Positions 1 through 6,338 of a DNA stretch of 12,990 nucleotides are shown here, one piece after another. Both the position numbers and the translations under genes were made by a program. A model generated the notes under the pieces. It saw nothing but the letters and a program-made list of their open reading frames with translations, searched no databases and was not told the DNA's origin. Numbering within the stretch: the stretch's first letter is position 1; each line of letters opens with the position of its first letter. The stretch covers positions 1 to 12,990 of the forward strand of contig JAEWVM010000017.1 of the NCBI GenBank assembly GCA_023396615.1, read 5' to 3'. This DNA comes from Spirochaetota bacterium (GTDB lineage Bacteria; Spirochaetota; UBA4802; JAFGJZ01).

Positions 1-6
1 TTAAAC

Positions 7-89
7 ATGCTATTAATTCTCCGAACGTATTGATTTTATTGGTGTTTTGCAATTCCAACATAATCAACGCATTTGAGAATTAATAGCAT
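7..89. repeat. Long inverted repeat / extended hairpin, possible terminator of an upstream gene
   Basis: Bases 7-21 are a perfect 15-base reverse complement of 75-89. Inside the loop, 30-42 pairs with 55-67 at 11 of 13 positions around a 12-base apical loop (43-54), so the whole 83 bases can fold into one long imperfect hairpin. On the plus strand a T-rich run (89-104) follows the outer stem. This could be an unusual intrinsic terminator for a plus-strand gene ending before the window, or a small MITE-like or structured-RNA repeat. The sequence alone does not decide. It does not match an integron attC site, because no consensus core sites flank it. Confidence 0.55.
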
Positions 90-153
90 TTTTCTTGTTT
101 TCTTATGATTCTATGGGACAGCAGTGTGATTTTATATAGTAAGATCTAAATTT

Positions 154-169
154 TTAGAATATATTCTAA
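154..169. promoter_or_regulatory. 16-bp perfect palindrome, candidate operator
   Basis: The bases read TTAGAATATATTCTAA, identical on both strands, about 175 bases upstream of the alaA start. A perfect dyad of this length in a leader is the usual shape of a dimeric repressor site. AT-rich DNA makes short palindromes commoner by chance, and the regulator is unknown. Confidence 0.3.
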
Positions 170-332
170 TTTTATATTATTTATATACAAAAAAGGGGCC
201 AAGCATAATACAGTTCATTATCTTATTCTTTATGAATTGCACTTTTATAACACAATAATTTCCTTGCAAAAAGATATAAAAAGGCAATCATGTCCGCTTA
301 TCAGGAAGCATTATGCCGAATGAAAACCGAAT

Positions 333-338
333 GGAGGA
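333..338 (+). promoter_or_regulatory. Shine-Dalgarno that decides the alaA start
   Basis: GGAGGA lies four bases upstream of the ATG at 343. It is a stronger site than the AGGAA upstream of the ATG at 313, and it supports the 405-residue form of the aminotransferase. Confidence 0.6.
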
Positions 339-342
339 ATTT

Positions 343-1560
343 ATGAGCATCTTTAAAAAATCGTCAAAACTTGAAAATGTCTGCTATGACATACGAGGAA
401 AAATTGTCGATGAAGCCGCACGTCTTGAAGAAGAAGGACATCAGATTCTCAAACTCAACACCGGGAATCCTGCCCCTTTCGGTTTAAAAGCCCCTGATGA
501 GATTTTAAAAGATATGATTCTTAATCTGCCTAATACTCAAGGCTATAGTGATTCAAAAGGGTTATTCAGTGCCCGGAAAGCCGTCATGCAGTACTATCAG
601 CAGAAAGGAATTAAAGACGTTGATATCAACGACATATACCTTGGAAACGGCGCAAGCGAGCTTATTCAGATGTCGATGAACGGACTTTTGAACAGCGGAG
701 ATGAGATATTAATTCCGGCTCCGGACTATCCGCTCTGGACTGCTTCAGTAAATCTTTCAGGCGGACACGCAGTTCATTATCTCTGTGATGAAGAATCCGG
801 ATGGCTTCCCGATATCGAAGATATAAAAAACAAAATTACACCTAATACAAAAGGGATTGTTGTAATAAATCCTAACAATCCTACAGGAGCTGTATATCCA
901 AGAGAAATACTACGAGCTATTGTACAAATAGCAGAAGAGCACAAACTTATAATTTTTTCTGACGAAATATACGAAAAGATTATTTACGACGATCTTTCTC
1001 ATATTCATTTGGCTTCGATGACAGAAGAAGTTCCGGTCATTACTTTTGGAGGTCTTTCTAAGGCATACAGAATCGCAGGGTTCAGAGTCGGATGGATGAT
1101 GATCTGCGGTAATAAAAACATGATAACTGACTATATCGAAGGCTTGAACATACTAGCAGGAATGCGACTTTGCAGCAATGTTCCCGGTCAATCAATCATT
1201 CAAACCGCTCTCGGCGGATATCAAAGCATCAACGAATACCTTGTTCCAAAAGGTAGACTTTACGAGCAGAGAGAATATTCGTATAAAATGGTTAACTCAA
1301 TTCCAGGTCTTTCGTGCACAAAAGCGCAGGGTGCTTTCTATTCTTTTGTTAAACTCGACACAGACAAATTCAATCTGAAAGACGATAGACGCTTTGTTTA
1401 TGATCTGTTGGTAGCAACCAAAATACTTGTCGTTCAGGGAACAGGCTTCAACTGGCCGAAACCGGATCACTTCCGACTGGTGTTTCTTCCGAATCTTTCG
1501 GATCTTGAAACTGCATTTGAGAAAATGGAAGATTTTCTTAAACATTACAGGCAGGATTGA
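343..1560 (+). CDS. alaA: Alanine-forming PLP aminotransferase AlaA
   Basis: This is a fold-type I, class I/II aminotransferase that makes alanine from pyruvate with glutamate as donor. It is a soluble cytoplasmic enzyme. From the start at 343 it is 405 residues, the same length as E. coli AlaA (YfbQ), and it follows that protein closely from KSSKLENVCYDIRG near the N-terminus onward. Visible signatures are INPNNPTGAVY, the PLP aspartate in SDEIYEKI, and the Schiff-base lysine K240 in GLSKAYR (codon 1060-1062), which has the same number as in E. coli. MRLCSNVPGQ and QTALGGYQS are also family-typical. An in-frame ATG at 313 would add ten residues absent from the family. The stop overlaps the next start (TGATG), so it is probably co-transcribed with the transporter. 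The family call is very secure and alanine specificity is inferred from similarity. Confidence 0.95.
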   Translation: MSIFKKSSKLENVCYDIRGKIVDEAARLEEEGHQILKLNTGNPAPFGLKAPDEILKDMILNLPNTQGYSDSKGLFSARKAVMQYYQQKGIKDVDINDIYLGNGASELIQMSMNGLLNSGDEILIPAPDYPLWTASVNLSGGHAVHYLCDEESGWLPDIEDIKNKITPNTKGIVVINPNNPTGAVYPREILRAIVQIAEEHKLIIFSDEIYEKIIYDDLSHIHLASMTEEVPVITFGGLSKAYRIAGFRVGWMMICGNKNMITDYIEGLNILAGMRLCSNVPGQSIIQTALGGYQSINEYLVPKGRLYEQREYSYKMVNSIPGLSCTKAQGAFYSFVKLDTDKFNLKDDRRFVYDLLVATKILVVQGTGFNWPKPDHFRLVFLPNLSDLETAFEKMEDFLKHYRQD

Positions 1561-2423
1561 TGAATTCAAAAATTATTGCGGGTATATGGTATTCTCTTCT
1601 CTCCAGTTTTTTCTTCGCTGTATGCGCCGTGTTTGTAAAACTTGCGGGGGAATACTGTAACGCATACTTCGTGTCCGCATTACGTTTTATTATAGGAATT
1701 ATCTTAACCATCATAACGGTTAAGATAATTCATGCATCGTTCGCAATTAGTGATAAATTCTCATGGATTATGCGCGGCATTACCGGAAGTGCCTCAATGA
1801 TAACTTATTATATTGCAATACAATATTCCGGAAGCGGAAAAGCGACACTTCTGTCAAACATCTATCCGGCATTCACTGCTCTTTTCGGTCCCATATTTTT
1901 TCACGAAAAAAACCGCAAAACCGATTGGCTTGCAATGCCTTTTTGCATAGCCGGAGCATTCGCCGTTTTCGGCGGAAAGGGAGAGGAAAGCCTTATCGGA
2001 GACGCGCTAGCTATAACGAGTTCAATATTTGCAGGTTTCTCTGTACACTTTATAAGACGTTCAGCTCAAAAAGAAAATCCTGTAGTCATTTATCTTTCTG
2101 CATGCGTATTCGGCCTTATTGCCGCACCGCTTGCATTCAGCGGAAAAACGATAATCAACATGCAGTCAATTATATTCATTATCATCGTAGGAATAACAGC
2201 TTTTGCCGGCCAGATTTTTCTCAATTACTGCTACAAAAATATTTCAGCAGTCAAAGGCTCACTGCTGTCATTTATCAAAATCCCAATGACGCTTGCACTA
2301 AGCTGGTTTATCGGTGAAAAATTCGGAATGAAATTTATGATAGGTACTCTATTGATTTTTGCAGGGATTTTCATAGCCGGAATACCGAAAATTAGACAAA
2401 TGAAAGAAGATAAAATCGGCTAA
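1560..2423 (+). CDS. DMT superfamily (EamA) transporter
   Basis: This is a polytopic inner-membrane protein of 287 residues, with about ten hydrophobic helices arranged as two tandem EamA repeats (roughly residues 4-135 and 145-280). That is the standard size and layout of drug/metabolite-transporter permeases, which export amino acids, metabolites or drugs. The second half of the first repeat carries the family-typical run YYIAIQYSGSGKATLLSNIYP, and the second ends with GEKFGMKFMIGTLLIFAGI. The ATG at 1560 shares one base with the alaA stop and is preceded by a GGCAGGA-like site. A TTG at 1557 is a possible but less likely start. Close coupling to alaA makes amino-acid export conceivable, but the substrate cannot be read from sequence. 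Its 3' end overlaps the opposing activator gene by four bases. Confidence 0.88.
   Translation: MNSKIIAGIWYSLLSSFFFAVCAVFVKLAGEYCNAYFVSALRFIIGIILTIITVKIIHASFAISDKFSWIMRGITGSASMITYYIAIQYSGSGKATLLSNIYPAFTALFGPIFFHEKNRKTDWLAMPFCIAGAFAVFGGKGEESLIGDALAITSSIFAGFSVHFIRRSAQKENPVVIYLSACVFGLIAAPLAFSGKTIINMQSIIFIIIVGITAFAGQIFLNYCYKNISAVKGSLLSFIKIPMTLALSWFIGEKFGMKFMIGTLLIFAGIFIAGIPKIRQMKEDKIG
1696..1731. repeat. Perfect 14-bp inverted repeat inside the transporter gene
   Basis: Bases 1696-1709 are exactly reverse-complementary to 1718-1731, with an 8-base loop (1710-1717). It lies within the transporter coding sequence, in a hydrophobic stretch encoding I-L-T-I-I-T-V-K-I-I. There is no T-run, so it is not a standard terminator. 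It may slow translation or protect mRNA, or may be chance in AT-rich codons. Confidence 0.6.
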
Positions 2424-3772
2424 ACTATTCCATACTGCTTCAGTTTGCGATAAATACTGGCACGGCTGATACCCAGCATAACAGCGGTTTTATCAGGATT
2501 TTTATCAAGTTTATTATACGCATTTATAATGGCTTTTTTTTCCAATTCCGCCAATGGAATGATATCAGCTTCTACATGCTTGGTCTCTATTTTTTTAACA
2601 TTGCTTCCAAGCGTGAAACCTTCAATCTGCGAATCTGCAGCCTGAACAGCTTCACGCCGAATGACGTTTTTGAGTTCTCTTATATTTCCCGGCCAATCAT
2701 ATTCAACAAGCTGATTCATCGCGGAATCGGCTATATAAATGTAATCCAGCTCATAGAATCTGCAAAATTCTTTCACAAAATGATTTGCAAGTAAAGGGAT
2801 GTCATCCTTTCTCTCGCGCAAAGCCGGAAGCTCGATCGGATACTCTTCAAGACGGTAAAGAAGATCGTTTCGAAATCTTCTTTCCGCGATTTCGGATCTT
2901 AAATTTTTATTTGTCGCAGAAATAACTCTTACATCAATTGTCTTTTCATCCTTATCTCCGACTGAACGTATTTTTCCGGTTTCAAGCGCACGGAGAAGAT
3001 AAACCTGAACATCAAGACGCATATCGCCTATCTCATCAAGAAAAAGTATACCTTGATTCGCCTGTTCAAAGTATCCCTGATGATCAGAAATTGCGCCGGT
3101 GAACGATCCTTTTTTATGACCGAACAAAAGTGATTCCGCAAGTTCAGAAGTTATTCCGCCGGTATTAACCGAAACAAATTTGTGATTTTTTCTTCGGCTG
3201 TTTTCATAAATAGCCCGAGCTATAAGCTCTTTTCCTGTTCCGCTTTCTCCGTAAATAATTACATTCACATCACGTTCAGCGACCTTATCTATTCTATCGA
3301 GTAAAACACGAATAGATTCACTTTCGCCGACAATATCCGGATATAATTTTTCACGCTTGATTTTTTTCTTCATATCTCCGAGATGCGAAGACAAATCTTG
3401 AAGATACAAAAGATTTGAAACTATCTTGCCGACAGAAGCATCGTTGACAGGGCGAACTAAATAATCGAAGGCGCCTTTTCTTAAAGCATCAATTCCAAGT
3501 TTTTCGTTTTGACGGTCGATAATAGGTATAATTTTGGCATGAGAAGCTTTAGACGAATAAATAACTATTTCTTCTATTAGATTATCAGAATTCAGGAGAA
3601 AAATCGAATCAATATTCCCTGAAGAAATTTCTCTCAATGCTTCTTCAAGGGTTTGAGACTTGACAAAAGGAATAGAAGCTTTTGTAAGCTTCTCTGAAAG
3701 AATCAACTCCGTCGGGGAATCATTTCCGACAAATAAAGCTTTTTGGTTTTCTGAATTATCAGAAGAATTCAT
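2420..3772 (-). CDS. Sigma-54-dependent transcriptional activator with degenerate receiver
   Basis: This 450-residue NtrC-family enhancer-binding protein should remodel sigma-54 RNA polymerase by ATP hydrolysis. Domains in order are receiver-like (about 10-125), AAA+ (about 147-375) and a C-terminal Fis-type helix-turn-helix (about 405-448). Walker A is GESGTGKE (175-182), the sigma-54 contact loop is GSFTGA (222-227) and Walker B is ILFLDE (242-247). The arginine fingers are probably R301 and R307 in RFRNDLLYRL, and WPGNIREL (360-367) is sensor II. The receiver looks inactive for phosphotransfer. The acidic pair is N17/D18, the expected phosphoacceptor aspartate falls at L60/N61, and the conserved lysine before proline is R107. 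GSFTGA departs from the usual GAFTGA. It lies 13 bases downstream of fliM and is probably co-transcribed, although its own ribosome-binding site is weak. Its targets are unknown; flagellar or envelope genes are a guess from context. Confidence 0.9.
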   Translation of the reverse strand: MNSSDNSENQKALFVGNDSPTELILSEKLTKASIPFVKSQTLEEALREISSGNIDSIFLLNSDNLIEEIVIYSSKASHAKIIPIIDRQNEKLGIDALRKGAFDYLVRPVNDASVGKIVSNLLYLQDLSSHLGDMKKKIKREKLYPDIVGESESIRVLLDRIDKVAERDVNVIIYGESGTGKELIARAIYENSRRKNHKFVSVNTGGITSELAESLLFGHKKGSFTGAISDHQGYFEQANQGILFLDEIGDMRLDVQVYLLRALETGKIRSVGDKDEKTIDVRVISATNKNLRSEIAERRFRNDLLYRLEEYPIELPALRERKDDIPLLANHFVKEFCRFYELDYIYIADSAMNQLVEYDWPGNIRELKNVIRREAVQAADSQIEGFTLGSNVKKIETKHVEADIIPLAELEKKAIINAYNKLDKNPDKTAVMLGISRASIYRKLKQYGIV

Positions 3773-3785
3773 ACCAGCCCGCTAA

Positions 3786-4811
3786 TTATATTTCTTCTTC
3801 TTCTTTTTTGGTCACAAGGAGATCATCAGGAACCTCATCAATAGGATCTCCTATTTGCACCGCAACACGGTTTCCGACAAGACCCGGGCGGCATTTAAAC
3901 TTTTTTCTTCCTTCAACTTTAAGAGTCATATCGGAATCAACTTTGGTATTCGAAAGATTAATTACATCTCCAACCTGAAGGTGAAGAACATCATCAAGAA
4001 GCACCTGAGTTTCACCGATTTCAGCAACGACATTAAGAGTAACACCTTCAAGCCGATTCTGAATAATCGCCATGTTTTCATCAGTAGCACCTTTTCTAAT
4101 GCTCGAAAACCAATACTGTGCAGAAAGTTTTGAAATAACAGGCTCGATAGTTATGTACGGCAGACAGAGATTTGTCATTCCCTCAACATCACCGACTTTA
4201 GTTTCGAGTGTAATCAAAACCACCATTTCATTTGGAGGTACAATCTGTGCAAACTGCGGATTAGTCTCGATATTACTTAGGCGAGGTCTGAGATCTATTA
4301 CATTCGCCCAGGATTCGCGGAGGTTCCCCAAAATGCGGACGACAATGCCCTCCATTACACTCATCTCAATATCTGTAAGTTCTCGGCTGATTTTTGAAGG
4401 CTCGCCAGCCCCCCCGAAAAGCTTATCAATTATTGTAAATGTGATTCCTGGATCAATTTCAAGAACAGCGGAACCTTTGAGCGGGTCCATATTAATAACA
4501 GCAAGAGTAGTCGGGTTAGGAATTGAACGGACAAACTCTTCATATGTAAGCTGATCAACCGATGCAACGTGAACACTTACAAGAGCACGAAGCTGAGCAG
4601 AAAGAGCTGTTGTTGTCAGACGCGCAAATGTTTCATGCATCATTTGAAGCGTACGGATCTGGTCTTTTGAAAATTTATCCGGACGGCGGAAATCGTATAT
4701 TTTTACTTTGCGCTGTTCTTTCTGCGCGGAATATTCCTGAGGTTCAACCTCGCCGGTTGATATCGCATTAAGCAGAGCATCTATTTCATCTTGCGATAAT
4801 ATCTCTGTCAT
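3786..4811 (-). CDS. fliM: Flagellar motor switch protein FliM
   Basis: FliM forms the middle of the cytoplasmic C-ring, binds CheY-P and sets the direction of flagellar rotation. The 341 residues show all three parts. The N-terminal CheY-P-binding segment LSQDEIDALL covers 5-14. The CheC-like middle domain (about 40-235) carries the GGAG loop (133-136) that contacts FliG. A C-terminal FliN/SpoA-like domain spans about 255-325. The highly conserved core (KIYDFRRPDKFSKDQIRTL, then LTTTALSAQLRA) is typical of spirochaetes. The start ATG overlaps the stop of the upstream exported-protein gene (ATGA), with an AAGGA-type site about nine bases upstream, so translation is probably coupled. The tail is an acidic EEEEI. 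In many spirochaetes fliM sits in a long operon beside fliL, fliY and fliP; those neighbours are absent here. Confidence 0.97.
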   Translation of the reverse strand: MTEILSQDEIDALLNAISTGEVEPQEYSAQKEQRKVKIYDFRRPDKFSKDQIRTLQMMHETFARLTTTALSAQLRALVSVHVASVDQLTYEEFVRSIPNPTTLAVINMDPLKGSAVLEIDPGITFTIIDKLFGGAGEPSKISRELTDIEMSVMEGIVVRILGNLRESWANVIDLRPRLSNIETNPQFAQIVPPNEMVVLITLETKVGDVEGMTNLCLPYITIEPVISKLSAQYWFSSIRKGATDENMAIIQNRLEGVTLNVVAEIGETQVLLDDVLHLQVGDVINLSNTKVDSDMTLKVEGRKKFKCRPGLVGNRVAVQIGDPIDEVPDDLLVTKKEEEEI

Positions 4812-5725
4812 CGTTTTTTGTCCTTTTTTATAGTTGCATCAGATGATGATATTTTCCACATAGCGCCGTTTCTTTCAAGCGAAAATCTATACTCATACGC
4901 AAAAGGCATTATAGACCCATGGCGGCGGATATTTACGGTTACAATCGCAGAGTTTCCTTCATCAATTATTTTTTCATTTATAATCTCATAATCAAGAACA
5001 TAATCTCTTCGCGGACTGCTGAGATATGAAATAAAATCTTTCATTACGCTTCTTCTTGAGAGATCATCAGCCCCATTATAAGCTTGCGCATAATCCGGAT
5101 AAACATTAATATACTTTTCCAGATCAAGATACTTTATCATATTATTCCATCTTTTATCTTTTTCCGCTTTTATAAAAAGAGCTACAATTTCAGAAGGCTC
5201 AATTTCCGTTTTCTGATTGATTTCAGCAGGAAGATCAAATCTTTCAATATATTTGTTGAAATTCGCTATAAGAGTATTCTCACTTCTGACGACTGAAGCA
5301 ATTTTAGCGTCAGGCAGAAAAAATGCTCTTATCTTGTATTTTTTACCTGGAACAAGATTATAGTAATCGTTAAGATTTATTTTGCGGTGAAATTTTTCTT
5401 CAGGCGCAAGTTCAATCTCACGCGGAACAAGAGGCATGCAAACCTGATCAACGGTTTTCCCGGCTAAGCGATATTTAACTTTTACAGTTTCTTCTCTGCC
5501 GTCCATTGTATAGACAACGGGTTGAAAAGTTGAGTAATCCGCAGGATATACCTTAAAAAAGGCATTTTTCTCGGAAATATTCTGAACGCAAATATTTACA
5601 TACGCAGCATTCCCTTCTTCAAAACTCAAAGTATCGCTCAGAATGTAAACTTTGAAAGTTTCCGATTCAAAGGAAAAATTGAATGTTGAAACACATAGTA
5701 TCAGTATTATAATCAGTTTTTTCAT
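4808..5725 (-). CDS. Exported protein with Ig-like and NTF2-like regions, unknown function
   Basis: I do not recognise this 305-residue protein as a named gene. It begins with MKK, a hydrophobic stretch IIILILCVSTFNFSF and a probable Sec cleavage near residues 18-21, so it should be periplasmic or surface-exposed. The cysteine at 10 lies too early for a convincing lipobox. Residues about 25-155 are beta-rich (VNICVQNISEKNAFFKVY, then LVPGKKYKIRAFFLPD) and resemble an Ig-like fold. Residues about 170-300 alternate helix and strand and end in FSLERNGAMWKISSSD, a pattern seen in SnoaL/NTF2-like domains. A GGGAAA site precedes the start. The stop overlaps the fliM start, tying it to fliM in one transcript. 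A flagellar or periplasmic role is inferred only from that position. Confidence 0.8.
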   Translation of the reverse strand: MKKLIIILILCVSTFNFSFESETFKVYILSDTLSFEEGNAAYVNICVQNISEKNAFFKVYPADYSTFQPVVYTMDGREETVKVKYRLAGKTVDQVCMPLVPREIELAPEEKFHRKINLNDYYNLVPGKKYKIRAFFLPDAKIASVVRSENTLIANFNKYIERFDLPAEINQKTEIEPSEIVALFIKAEKDKRWNNMIKYLDLEKYINVYPDYAQAYNGADDLSRRSVMKDFISYLSSPRRDYVLDYEIINEKIIDEGNSAIVTVNIRRHGSIMPFAYEYRFSLERNGAMWKISSSDATIKKDKKR

Positions 5726-5773
5726 GTCATTTCCCGATTAATTATCGGCAGAATCGAGATTTTCATTCATTTA

Positions 5774-6232
5774 TTATATACGAAGGTGTATTTTCGTTGT
5801 TATCAAACCTGTTATCTCATCTTCTTTCCTAAAGATATGATATATTAACACATAGTTATCCAGTTTTTCAGCAAATTCCTCAATGGAACACTTTTTAGTG
5901 AGAATTCCCACCTTTACAGTACCAAGCAACCGCATAATCCCTTCGTTAAGTATTCTTGAAACCGACATTTTTCCGAATTTCCTAAGATCAAGGCATGCTT
6001 CATAAACATCAGCCGAAACGGAATAATGAAGCAAGACCGTTTCTCTGGCTCCTGACTGATACTTCACTGATGAATTAAACCGGATTTTGCTCCTTGCGTA
6101 TTCTCGTTTAATAATCTCCTTAAATATCAATTCAACAATCTTTGAAAGTTTTTCTTTCTTCACTGCCGCAAAGCAATATAATAATTCAATACACTCTGCA
6201 TCAATCAGCGCTGTCGTCCTAATGATATTCAT
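5774..6232 (-). CDS. Putative tandem ribbon-helix-helix protein
   Basis: I do not recognise this 152-residue protein by name. It appears to hold two copies of a strand-helix-helix unit. The first has a strand at about 3-9, helix A at 11-25 and helix B at 29-44. The second has a strand at about 65-72 (TVLLHYSV), helix A at 73-86 and helix B at 90-104 (SVSRILNEGIMRLL). That is the MetJ/Arc/CopG pattern, in which strands pair in the DNA major groove, and a tandem copy could bind DNA as a single chain. Residues 105-152 form a further mixed segment without an assigned fold. An AGAGGG site seven bases before the ATG supports the start. It is the first gene of the minus-strand cluster, 48 bases upstream of the exported-protein gene, and a 10-bp palindrome lies just upstream. 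The DNA-binding call is inference from pattern. Confidence 0.65.
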   Translation of the reverse strand: MNIIRTTALIDAECIELLYCFAAVKKEKLSKIVELIFKEIIKREYARSKIRFNSSVKYQSGARETVLLHYSVSADVYEACLDLRKFGKMSVSRILNEGIMRLLGTVKVGILTKKCSIEEFAEKLDNYVLIYHIFRKEDEITGLITTKIHLRI

Positions 6233-6252
6233 CCCTAAACCCTCTTAGAGAT

Positions 6253-6262
6253 AATACGTATT
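6253..6262. promoter_or_regulatory. 10-bp palindrome in the divergent region, candidate operator
   Basis: AATACGTATT is a perfect dyad, 20 bases upstream of the putative ribbon-helix-helix gene. It overlaps a possible minus-strand -10 (TATTAT, complement of 6251-6256). Autoregulation by the adjacent putative DNA-binding protein is a plausible but untested idea. The dyad is short and could be chance. Confidence 0.25.
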
Positions 6263-6303
6263 CTATATAACTTTTTTTCGAAAATATCAGCTAAAAAATC
6301 TAT

Positions 6304-6329
6304 TTGACCTAATGAAATATCATTATAAT
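6304..6329 (+). promoter_or_regulatory. Candidate surE promoter with consensus -10
   Basis: TATAAT at 6324-6329 is a perfect sigma-70 -10 hexamer, and TTGACC at 6304-6309 resembles a -35, although the 14-base spacing is shorter than the usual 16-18. With the TATAAT used, transcription would begin around 6336-6339, at the surE ATG, giving a leaderless or nearly leaderless message. That fits the absence of a Shine-Dalgarno sequence there. Confidence 0.45.
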
Positions 6330-6338
6330 CTGCACAGA

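Larger units (their letters stand above)
1..342. other. Gene-free AT-rich leader upstream of alaA
   Basis: No convincing coding region is visible on either strand here. The stretch holds an 83-base inverted-repeat structure (7-89) followed by a T-rich run, a 16-bp perfect palindrome (154-169), and AT-rich DNA before alaA. A TATAAA at 275-280 could serve as a -10 element, but no good -35 lies at the right distance, so I do not call a promoter. An in-frame ATG at 313 could extend alaA, but family alignment favours the ATG at 343. The gene upstream of this leader lies outside the window. Confidence 0.6.

Noticed and set aside
7..104. Integron attC site, as known from Treponema denticola
   Set aside because: The inverted repeat has a suitable length, but the flanks lack the RYYYAAC and GTTRRRY core sites, and no integrase or cassette genes are visible.
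237..259. Sigma-70 promoter for alaA with TTGCAC as -35
   Set aside because: The only AT-rich hexamer downstream that could be a -10 is about 11 bases away, far too close.
313..342. Upstream ATG for alaA adding ten residues
   Set aside because: The ATG at 343 gives the exact 405-residue family length, puts the PLP lysine at 240 and has a better GGAGGA site.
1763..2317. 184-residue open frame overlapping the transporter in another frame
   Set aside because: Its composition (many Arg, Ser, His and Cys) is unlike a real protein, and the transporter frame has clear EamA structure.
4072..4554. 160-residue plus-strand open frame opposite fliM
   Set aside because: It lies fully antisense to the strongly conserved fliM core, and its serine/isoleucine-rich translation looks like a codon shadow.
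5734..5748. Short inverted repeat (CCGAT...ATCGG) before the exported-protein gene
   Set aside because: There are only five pairs around a five-base centre, too short to claim as a riboregulator although it touches the ribosome-binding site.
6312..6338. Upstream ATG for surE
   Set aside because: It adds nine residues not seen in the family, shifts the conserved D8/D9/S39/N95 numbering and precedes a consensus -10 element.
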